Assembly (NCBI GenBank): GCA_003232175.1
Contig: QILX01000359.1
Span: 1 to 13,328 of the forward strand
Length of the DNA stretch: 13,328 nucleotides
Direction of reading: 5' to 3'
Source: Hyphomicrobiales bacterium
GTDB taxonomy: Bacteria > Pseudomonadota > Alphaproteobacteria > Rhizobiales > SZUA-8
Numbering within the stretch: the first letter of the stretch is position 1; each line of letters opens with the position of its first letter. Under the pieces are notes generated by a model, which ran no database searches, was not told the DNA's origin, and saw only the letters and a list, made by a program, of their open reading frames with translations. Positions 7,634 to 13,328 of this stretch are shown one piece after another. Position numbers and translations under genes: made by a program.

Positions 7634-8256
7634 TGAAAAAAGCCGACATGACCGAGGCCCAGCTCGACGAACGCCACGCCGATAAAATGCGCAAAAAGAA
7701 GGCGGCGCGAGCCAAGATCCTCGCCACCAAGACCATCGAAAAGGGTCTCATCATCGTCCATACCGGCAAGGGTAAGGGCAAATCCACCGCCGCCTTCGGC
7801 CTTGTGTTCCGGGCGCTTGGCAACGGCATGAGGGTCGCGGTGGTGCAATTTGTCAAGGGCGCCTGGGAGACCGGTGAGCGCGCCGCCCTGGAGCGCTTTG
7901 ACGACCAGTTGACCATCAACACCATGGGCGAGGGTTTCACCTGGGAGACCCAGGACCGCCAGCGCGATATCGCCGCCGCCCGGGCCGCATGGGAGCTCGC
8001 AAAGACCCACATCATGGACGACACCCACGACATGGTGCTGCTGGATGAGCTGAATATAGTGCTGCGCTACGACTACCTGCCGCTCGACGAAATCCTGGAG
8101 ACATTGCGCGCCAAACCGGCGGGAAAACACGTCATCATCACCGGCCGCAATGCCAAAGACGAATTGATTGAAATCGCCGACCTTGTCACCGAAATGACCC
8201 AGATCAAGCACCCCTTCCGCTCTGGGGTCAAAGCGCAAGTTGGCATCGAGTTTTGA
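7633..8256 (+). CDS. cobO: corrinoid adenosyltransferase (cob(I)yrinic acid a,c-diamide adenosyltransferase)
   Basis: CobO (BtuR/CobA type) transfers the adenosyl group from ATP to the reduced cobalt of the corrinoid, forming the Co-C bond. The 207-residue length is typical. The family P-loop is HTGKGKGKST at 43-52, followed by AAFG and ALGNGMRVAVVQFVKG at 61-76. Next come GFTWETQD (101-108), LLDELN (136-141) with the conserved acidic pair, LRYDYL (144-149), ITGRNAKDELIE (169-180) and EMTQIKHPF (187-195). A lysine-rich N-terminus (residues 16-28) is usual. GAGGAGGGG at 7616-7624 is a strong ribosome binding site 8 nt before the ATG. The start shares a base with the cobN stop, and cobQ begins 9 bp after the stop. 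It looks intact. Confidence 0.96.
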   Translation: MKKADMTEAQLDERHADKMRKKKAARAKILATKTIEKGLIIVHTGKGKGKSTAAFGLVFRALGNGMRVAVVQFVKGAWETGERAALERFDDQLTINTMGEGFTWETQDRQRDIAAARAAWELAKTHIMDDTHDMVLLDELNIVLRYDYLPLDEILETLRAKPAGKHVIITGRNAKDELIEIADLVTEMTQIKHPFRSGVKAQVGIEF

Positions 8257-8265
8257 CATTCGCCT

Positions 8266-9702
8266 ATGCCTAAAATCCCCGCCCTGATGATCCAGGGTAC
8301 CGGCTCCAATGTCGGCAAGTCGCTGCTGGTCGCCGGGCTGTGCCGGTATTTCGCCCGCGCCGGGCTGAACGTGCGCCCCTTCAAGCCCCAGAACATGTCC
8401 AACAATGCCGCCGTGACCCCCGATGGCGGTGAGATCGGCCGGGCGCAAGCCTTGCAGGCGCAGGCAGCAAGGATCGACCCAACAGTGGATATGAATCCGG
8501 TTTTGCTGAAGCCTGAATGCGAGAGCGGCGCGCAAGTGATTGTGCAAGGCAAGCGCTGGGCAACTCTTTCAGCGCGCGATTATACTGCCCGCAAACACGA
8601 ACTTCTGGCCCCGGTACTGGAGAGTTTTCACCGGCTAGGCACCGATGCCGACCTGGTGTTGATCGAGGGCGCAGGCAGCCCGGCGGAAATTAACCTGCGC
8701 GCCAACGACATCGCCAATATGGGATTTGCCGACGCCGCCGATGCGCCAGTGGTCCTGGTCGGTGACATCGATCGAGGTGGGGTCATCGCGGCGCTGGTGG
8801 GAACATTCGCAGTTCTTCCGAAGGACGAACGAAGTCGCATAAAAGGCTTTATCATCAACAAATTCCGTGGCGATACCTCGCTCTTCACCGATGGCACGAA
8901 AGAGATTTCAGCTCGCACCGGCTGGCCCTCCCTGGGCCTTGTGCCGTATTTTCCTGCCGCAAACCGGTTGCCGGCGGAGGACAGCGTCGACCTTGACCGC
9001 CACGGCCGTTTCCGCATCGCCGTGCCCCAGCTCGCCCGCATCGCCAATTTCGACGATCTTGACCCCTTGCGCCTGGAGCCCGGCGTCGATGTGATCATCG
9101 TCCCTCCCGGCAACGCCCTGCCCGGTGATGCCGATCTGATTATCCTGCCTGGCTCCAAGGCGACGATGGGCGATCTTGACGATCTCAAGGCGCAAGGTTG
9201 GGACATCGACATCGCCGCCCACCACCGTCGTGGGAAAGCGGTGCTGGGGCTGTGCGGCGGCTACCAGATGCTTGGAAGCTGTATCGCCGCCCGCCAGATG
9301 GCCGGGCTGGGCCTTCTGGATGTGGCGACCACCCTTGCCGCGGACAAAAAACTGGCCGTGGTCAAGGGCCACCACCCGGCCTCCGGTTGCGCCATATCGG
9401 GATATGAAATGCACATTGGCCGCACTGAAGGCCCCGACCGCGCCCGGCCATTTTTTGAGATTGGCGGCGAGCCCGAAGGCGCGGTATCCGCTGACGGGCT
9501 GGTGATGGGCACCTATGTCCATGGCGCATTTGCCGCCGATGCATTTCGCAATGCGTTTCTGGCCGTGCTCGGCGCAGATACGGCGCGAGAGGCAACGTCT
9601 GGCTACAATGCCTCGGTCGAGGCGGCTTTGGATAGGCTTGCCGATCATCTGGCCGCCCATCTTGATATTGATCGCCTTGCCCGAATTGCCGGCGTCAGAT
9701 AA
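8266..9702 (+). CDS. cobQ: cobyric acid synthase (glutamine-hydrolysing), possible small internal loss
   Basis: CobQ amidates four carboxyl groups of adenosylcobyrinic a,c-diamide to make adenosylcobyric acid. The 478-residue protein has an N-terminal ATP-binding (dethiobiotin-synthetase-like) domain with GTGSNVGKS at 11-19, RPFKPQNMSNN at 37-47, IEGAGSPAEINL at 133-144 and DIDRGG at 167-172. The C-terminal class-I amidotransferase-like domain has LGLCGGYQMLG (327-337), with nucleophile Cys330, and GTYVHG (415-420), with catalytic His419. SGYEMHIGRTEGPD (378-391) is also typical. Most family members carry a DPxGIEG-type stretch between GYQMLG and GLGLLD; here the link (SCIAARQMA) is about eight residues shorter, close to the catalytic cysteine. 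The reading frame stays open, so this could be a natural variant. No clear ribosome binding site is seen in the 9-bp gap after cobO. The 3' end overlaps the opposing cbiB by 8 bp. Confidence 0.93.
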   Translation: MPKIPALMIQGTGSNVGKSLLVAGLCRYFARAGLNVRPFKPQNMSNNAAVTPDGGEIGRAQALQAQAARIDPTVDMNPVLLKPECESGAQVIVQGKRWATLSARDYTARKHELLAPVLESFHRLGTDADLVLIEGAGSPAEINLRANDIANMGFADAADAPVVLVGDIDRGGVIAALVGTFAVLPKDERSRIKGFIINKFRGDTSLFTDGTKEISARTGWPSLGLVPYFPAANRLPAEDSVDLDRHGRFRIAVPQLARIANFDDLDPLRLEPGVDVIIVPPGNALPGDADLIILPGSKATMGDLDDLKAQGWDIDIAAHHRRGKAVLGLCGGYQMLGSCIAARQMAGLGLLDVATTLAADKKLAVVKGHHPASGCAISGYEMHIGRTEGPDRARPFFEIGGEPEGAVSADGLVMGTYVHGAFAADAFRNAFLAVLGADTAREATSGYNASVEAALDRLADHLAAHLDIDRLARIAGVR

Positions 9703-10660
9703 TCACCGCGATCAGCACCAGACCCAGACCGGACGTAAAAACGGCGCCAGCGGCCACAAAGAGTTTGAGGGCGGCGCCAATATCGTTTGGCCCGGCTTTC
9801 CGGCGGCCACCGGCGTTCATCAGCGCATCGTCGACCATCTTGTCCCCATAGCGCCGTGGCCCGGCCAGGGCCAGCCCCAGAGCGCCTGCCATGGCCGCCT
9901 CGGGCCAGCCGGCATTGGGTGAGCGGTGACGGCCGGCACGCATCGGTTTTCATCGCGGCGATAGCGCCACGCCAGTCCTTGCCGCCCAGAAGGGCAGCCA
10001 GCGCGATGAGACCACCGGACAGCCTTGCCGGCAGCCAGTTCAGGACATCGTCCAGCCTTGCCGTAGTGGCGCCAAACGCCAGATGGCGTGGCGTGCGGTA
10101 GCCGATCATGCTGTCGGCGGTGTTGACGGCTTTATAGGCAATAAGTCCGGGAAATCCGAGCACCAGATACCAACATCGGAAAAATTTTCCGCCAGGCTTT
10201 CAATTCCGGCCCGCGCCACGCCCGCCTCATCCAGACCATCCAGGTTCCGGCCAACAATATGAGCGACCGCCGCCCGGCCGCCGTCCAATCCATCGCTGAG
10301 TAGACCATTTTTCACCGCGGCAACGGCGTCATAAAGACTTCGCCCGGCAAGGAAGACCGCCACAACGATCGCTTCGACAAGGCCGCCAGCGGGTAACAGA
10401 TCGACCAGTGCGCCAAGACCACCTCCCACCAGCAATCCGCCGCCCAATATCAACGCCGAGACAATTACGCCGGCTACCGATCTGGCTTTCGCCCCGGCAT
10501 CATCACGATTGAATTTCCGGTCCAGCCAGCCAATGGCGTCGCCCATCAGCGCCACCGGATGACGAACCCGCTGCCAGACCACCGCCGGATCGCCAACCGC
10601 CGCATCGATGAGTATAGCGGCGAGGGCAAACCACAATCGAAGATCGACATCGCCGGTCAT
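9695..10660 (-). pseudogene. cbiB (cobD): adenosylcobinamide-phosphate synthase CbiB (CobD), two frameshifts
   Basis: CbiB is a membrane protein that joins aminopropanol phosphate (or ethanolamine phosphate) to adenosylcobyric acid. The ATG at 10660 overlaps the cobC stop (ATGA). The first 162 codons match the family: GDP near residue 23, HPVALMG, AGRSLYDA, and GIESLAENFSD. Here the usual GVVAPxFW segment is missing and the frame changes at about 10170-10174. The next piece reads WYLVLGFPGLIAYK and NTADSMIGYR down to MKTDACR. At 9930-9937 a tandem CGGC CGGC shifts the frame again. The last piece reads HRSPNAGWPEAAMAGAL and ends at TGA 9695-9697. Adding 19 nt and removing 4 nt restores 326 residues, a normal CbiB length. 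As written no single frame makes the enzyme. The residues on both sides of each break are well conserved, so damage is recent or an assembly artefact. Confidence 0.88.
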
Positions 10661-11706
10661 TGCTGGCCGGTGCGCGCGTCCTGGCTGTCAGCGGATATCG
10701 CGGTCAGCGCCTGGTCCAGGCGGGAAATATCGGCATCCGTCGCCGGCAGGCCCATACGCAACCATTGCGGTGCATAGCTGTAGTTCCGCGTCCAGATGCC
10801 CTGGCGGGCCAGATCATCCCGCAACCGCCGGGCATTGAGTGAGGAAATCAGTCGGAAAAGGGGCGTACCGCCGATGACATTCAGACCCTGGCCGGTCAAA
10901 AGATCGTCAAGCCGGCGGGCCTGATCAACAAGCTGGTGACGCATCGTCTTGGCCCAGGCTTCATCGGCGAGAGCCACCGCGCCAACGGCAATAGCCGGAC
11001 CGGAGACAGCCCAAGGACCAAGCGCCGTTTCAAGGCGACCCATGAGGCGCCTGGCACCAAAGACAAACCCCAGCCGCAAACCCGGCAACCCATAAAATTT
11101 GCCAAATGAGCGAATAACCGCAAGGGCGGGATGAGGCGCATCGCTGGCCAGGGACTGACGCGGGCGCGGGTCGATATAGCTCTCATCGACAACAAGCATG
11201 CCGCCGCCGACCCCCAGATCGTCGGCCATGGCCAGAAGCTCGTTCTGATCGAACAGTCGTCCCGTGGGCGTGTCGGGATTGCACACCACCACCACATCTA
11301 TGCCGCCCGCGCCCGGCAGATTGGGAACCTCGCGAACCTCGTGACCGGCGGACGTCCAGGCCCGGGCGTGCTCGGCGAAGGTCGGCGAGACCACAGCGAC
11401 TTTGCGCCTGGGCTCGACGATGCGCGGCAGCATAGAAATCGCCGCCTGGGCCCCGGGTGTGGCGATCAGGGCGGCATTTTGAGGCACGCCATATGCCACG
11501 CGGGCAAGATCACACAGCTCGTCCACGCCATGGGGTGACGGCAGACGCGACCAGACATTTGCTGGTAACTCAGGCACCGGATAGGCATCTGGATTCACGC
11601 CGCTCGACAGATCGAGCCACCCGTTTTGCGGGTTGCCGAATGTTGCCGTGGCCATGGCAAGATCGCCACCATGTTCGGCCGGGCGGACCAGATCCGACAT
11701 CGGCAT
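10657..11706 (-). CDS. cobC: threonine-phosphate decarboxylase-type aminotransferase CobC
   Basis: This 349-residue PLP enzyme of the aminotransferase I/II fold is close to alphaproteobacterial CobC. By family it makes (R)-1-amino-2-propanol phosphate from threonine phosphate for the corrinoid side arm. Visible features are HGGDL at 12-16, WLDLSSGVNP at 30-39, YPVPEL at 42-47, AYGVP at 71-75, the cofactor-side TPGAQAAI (83-90) and SPTFAEH (107-113). CNPDTPTGR follows at 142-150, then VVDES (172-176), the PLP lysine Lys203 in SFGKFYGLPGLRLGF (200-214), GPWAVSG and GGTPLFRLI. The ATG at 11706 has GAGGGG upstream at a fitting distance. It is the first gene of a two-gene minus-strand unit with cbiB, whose start overlaps its stop. 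No riboswitch is visible in the 87-bp upstream gap. It looks intact. Confidence 0.92.
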   Translation of the reverse strand: MPMSDLVRPAEHGGDLAMATATFGNPQNGWLDLSSGVNPDAYPVPELPANVWSRLPSPHGVDELCDLARVAYGVPQNAALIATPGAQAAISMLPRIVEPRRKVAVVSPTFAEHARAWTSAGHEVREVPNLPGAGGIDVVVVCNPDTPTGRLFDQNELLAMADDLGVGGGMLVVDESYIDPRPRQSLASDAPHPALAVIRSFGKFYGLPGLRLGFVFGARRLMGRLETALGPWAVSGPAIAVGAVALADEAWAKTMRHQLVDQARRLDDLLTGQGLNVIGGTPLFRLISSLNARRLRDDLARQGIWTRNYSYAPQWLRMGLPATDADISRLDQALTAISADSQDARTGQQ

Positions 11707-11742
11707 TTATCATATCCCCTCGAATTCACGCTCTTCGATCAT

Positions 11743-11759
11743 CATATGGTGCTCATATG
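11743..11759. repeat. paired CATATG palindromes between cobC and creA
   Basis: CATATG occurs at 11743-11748 and again at 11754-11759, an 11-bp repeat distance that places both on one face of the DNA. They sit in the 87-bp divergent gap between cobC and creA, where a shared operator could lie. Function is unknown and chance is possible in a short AT-rich gap. Confidence 0.3.
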
Positions 11760-11793
11760 TCATTGCCGCCGATAAAAATAAAGGACAACGAAC

Positions 11794-12315
11794 ATGAACC
11801 GTCTTGCCAAAGTGTTGGCCGTGGTCACGGCGACCATAATGATTGCCGTGCCGTTTACTGCTGCCTTCGCCCAGGAAGCCGAGCTGATTTTCCGCAAATC
11901 GACGGTATTCAAACTGCTCTCGCCGGACCATAAACTGGCGACTTACGCTATCGACGATCCCATTGTCGAGGGTGTGGCCTGTCATTTTACCGTGGCTGAA
12001 ACCGGGGGTTGGAGCGGCTATTTCGGCCTCGCCGAAGATCTTTCCGATGCCTCCCTCGCCTGCCGGCAGATCGGACCGATCAGTTTCAAGGGCAAATTCG
12101 AACAGGGCGATGAGGTCTTTCGCAAGCGGCGGTCGCTGTTTTTCAAAAAAGCCCGCATCGTTCGGGGGTGCGATGCCAAACGCAATGTTCTGGTGTATCT
12201 GATCTACACCGACAAATTGATCGAAGGCAGCCCGAAAAATTCGACTTCGACGGTACCGATCATGCCCTGGGGCGACACACCGGCGGCAAAATGTTCAGAA
12301 TTCTTGGAAGAATAG
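11794..12315 (+). CDS. creA: CreA-family secreted protein
   Basis: This 173-residue protein matches CreA, a conserved proteobacterial protein of unknown function first named from the E. coli cre locus. An N-terminal signal peptide (hydrophobic residues about 8-25) ends in AFA, with cleavage likely before Gln27, so it should be periplasmic. Family landmarks are VFKLLSPDHK (38-47), DDP (54-56), Cys63, ETGGWSGYFGLAEDLSDA (69-86), Cys90 in SLACRQIGPI, EVFRKRRSLFFKKARIVR (107-124), DAKRNVLVYLIY (127-138) and EGSPKNS with VPIMPW (144-159). Cys63 and Cys90 are the conserved pair and could form a disulphide; Cys126 and Cys167 are extra. AAGGA at 11781-11785 is the ribosome binding site. It is divergent from cobC and unrelated in known function to cobalamin. 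Family assignment is strong; the role is unknown. Confidence 0.93.
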   Translation: MNRLAKVLAVVTATIMIAVPFTAAFAQEAELIFRKSTVFKLLSPDHKLATYAIDDPIVEGVACHFTVAETGGWSGYFGLAEDLSDASLACRQIGPISFKGKFEQGDEVFRKRRSLFFKKARIVRGCDAKRNVLVYLIYTDKLIEGSPKNSTSTVPIMPWGDTPAAKCSEFLEE

Positions 12316-12327
12316 AGGCATACATAT

Positions 12328-12951
12328 TTAGACGGCACCAACCCGCCCCACGATGCCCTGAACGCGCTGCCGCAGGTCGGGGATCACCTCGGCTTCGACA
12401 ATTGGATGGCGCTTAAGCCAGCTATTGTTGCGCCACGAAGGATGCGGCAAGGTGAGTGGCGGGTCGCGCCTGACGTGGTCGCGCCAGCAATCAATTGTTT
12501 CACCAAGGGTTTTCCCGCATTCTTTACCCAGGTGCCATTTAAGGGCGTAACTGCCGACCGCGACAATCAGCTCAACACGGGCAAATGTTGCCAGGATATC
12601 GGCGCGCCAGAGGGGGGCGCATTCACGCCGGGGCGGCAGGTCACCGCCCTTGGCGTCAAGACCGGGAAAACAAAAACCCATCGGCAATATCGCTACCAGC
12701 TCCTGGTCGTAGAATTTCGTCTCGGCGATCCCCATCCAGTCGCGTAAGCGGTCCCCTGAGGGATCGGTAAAGGGAAGACCGGATTGGTGAACCCTGTTGC
12801 CCGGCGCCTGGCCCACAACGAGGATCAGGGAGCTGACGGCGCCGCGCAGAACCGGCCTGGGTTCATGGGGCAAACGCCGCCCTTGTGGATTATCTCTGCA
12901 GACCCGGCAGGCGCGAGCACGGGTCGCCAGATTGTCAAATGCGCTCGCCAT
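12328..12951 (-). CDS. uracil-DNA glycosylase superfamily protein
   Basis: The protein shows the two sequence hallmarks of uracil-DNA glycosylases. The first is GQAPGNRVHQSGLPFTDPSG, which holds the water-activating and uracil-pocket loop. The second is LPHPSWRN, the HPS-type DNA-intercalation loop. It should excise uracil or a related damaged base from DNA. Numbered from the upstream TTG at 12996, cysteines lie at 30 and 33 (CRVC), 109 (GFCFPG) and 126 (RRECAPLW). This spacing resembles the [4Fe-4S] ligands of family 4 enzymes, so a cluster is plausible though not certain. The start is placed at ATG 12951 (207 residues), which has GAGG 8 nt upstream, rather than the TTG at 12996, which has no good ribosome binding site. 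The gene converges on creA with a 12-bp gap. The superfamily is firm; the exact family and substrate range are not. Confidence 0.85.
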   Translation of the reverse strand: MASAFDNLATRARACRVCRDNPQGRRLPHEPRPVLRGAVSSLILVVGQAPGNRVHQSGLPFTDPSGDRLRDWMGIAETKFYDQELVAILPMGFCFPGLDAKGGDLPPRRECAPLWRADILATFARVELIVAVGSYALKWHLGKECGKTLGETIDCWRDHVRRDPPLTLPHPSWRNNSWLKRHPIVEAEVIPDLRQRVQGIVGRVGAV

Positions 12952-13200
12952 GGCTCGACCCTCATCATCCGGGCCGGAGCCGAATGGCTCAATCAAACTT
13001 AGAGGGTTTTTGGTCTATTTGGAATCACCACCTTCCCGCTTCGCGGGCCTTTGCCGTTTAAACATGAAATTCTCCAGTGTCATTTAAGGACATGGGCCAC
13101 ATCGGTTCTTAACCACTGATGGGCCACACTCAACCCCCCCGCGAGCGCTGATGGCGCCAGCACCCAGCTTCAATTGCCTAGAATTTCGGTACAAGCGGTA
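12952..13200. other. intergenic stretch upstream of the glycosylase gene
   Basis: No convincing gene is seen here. It contains a short perfect hairpin, CCCGC-TTC-GCGGG (13035-13047), and two copies of ATGGGCCACA (13092-13101 and 13119-13128). It also has a C-rich run near 13134-13140. The hairpin has only scattered T residues after it on the plus strand, so it is at best a weak terminator. A minus-strand reading frame across 13084-13275 has no family resemblance and is left out. Confidence 0.5.
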
Positions 13201-13328
13201 ATGAGTGGTCCCGAACAAATCCGTTCGCCAACGATCCAGACGCCGGCGCCAACGCGTGCCGGGCGGCCAATCCATGAGGCGCGAGCCAAGCTGGCGGCAC
13301 TTTCAACTGGGCCGGCGACCTTCAAATA
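13201..13328 (+). CDS. possible start of a gene cut by the right window edge
   Basis: An ATG at 13201 opens a frame that runs 42 codons to the window edge without a stop (MSGPEQIRSPT... HEARAKLAALSTGP). The stretch is polar, with a basic helix-like segment near the end. It faintly recalls the cytoplasmic N-terminus of some alphaproteobacterial sensor kinases, but this is too short to claim. No good ribosome binding site precedes the ATG. The frame is also open on the minus strand from 13328 to a TGA at 13170-13172 (52 codons), which is an equally possible gene end. Neither can be decided from this window. Confidence 0.25.
   Translation, partial: MSGPEQIRSPTIQTPAPTRAGRPIHEARAKLAALSTGPATFK

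Noticed and set aside
8908..9660. 250-codon minus-strand open frame opposite cobQ
   Set aside because: It is a shadow of cobQ, whose catalytic residues are visible on the plus strand.
13035..13047. CCCGC-TTC-GCGGG hairpin as a rho-independent terminator
   Set aside because: The stem is only five pairs, there is no U-run on either strand, and no gene ends just before it.
13084..13275. 63-codon minus-strand open frame that looks arginine- and tryptophan-rich like a transposase end
   Set aside because: No catalytic motif, inverted repeat or target duplication is visible, and two other frames are open in the same place.
1..13328. Search for CRISPR arrays, tRNA or rRNA genes, insertion sequences or phage genes
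   Set aside because: No regularly spaced repeats, cloverleaf-like sequences, transposase motifs or long inverted repeats were seen on reading both strands.

Overview
The window is about 60% GC. It reads as an alphaproteobacterial chromosome segment, probably Rhodospirillales-like or a relative. That placement is inferred from the protein families and codon use; no rRNA or other marker is present. Most of it encodes the late, aerobic-type part of cobalamin (vitamin B12) biosynthesis.

Layout. (1) Positions 1-1007, minus strand: the N-terminal three quarters of an M20 dipeptidase that runs off the left edge. (2) Positions 1155-1420: a plausible promoter, then a clear cobalamin riboswitch and a small hairpin just before the first ribosome binding site. 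(3) Positions 1421-9702, plus strand: a tight operon cbtB-cbtA-cobU(cobP)-cobW-cobN-cobO-cobQ. It covers cobalt uptake, cobalt handling and insertion, corrinoid adenosylation, side-chain amidation, and activation of adenosylcobinamide to the GDP form. (4) Positions 9695-11706, minus strand: cobC followed by cbiB (cobD), which make the aminopropanol-type side arm and attach it. This arm converges on cobQ with an 8-bp overlap. (5) Positions 11794-12315, plus: creA, a secreted protein of unknown role. (6) Positions 12328-12951, minus: a uracil-DNA glycosylase-superfamily protein with four cysteines placed as in Fe-S types. (7) Positions 12952-13328: mostly non-coding, with a possible start of another gene at the right edge.

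How the genes work together. CbtAB is the predicted cobalt importer, and CobW is a candidate cobalt chaperone. CobN is the large subunit of the aerobic cobaltochelatase; its partners CobS and CobT are not in the window. CobO adenosylates the corrinoid, CobQ amidates it to cobyric acid, CobC supplies aminopropanol phosphate, CbiB attaches it, and CobU/CobP phosphorylates and guanylylates the product. The riboswitch should switch off the plus-strand arm when adenosylcobalamin is plentiful. The minus-strand arm has no visible riboswitch.

The main surprise is damage at strongly conserved points in three genes of this pathway. cobN carries a frameshift whose geometry fits loss of 19 nt. cbiB carries another frameshift that also fits loss of 19 nt, plus a 4-nt tandem duplication. 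cobQ appears to lack about eight codons in frame. Either this pathway is decaying, or the assembly carries several local errors. A third possibility, recoding at slippery heptamers seen just upstream of both 19-nt sites, is speculative but testable. I found no mobile element, CRISPR array, rRNA or tRNA, and no clearly novel defence or biosynthetic system.
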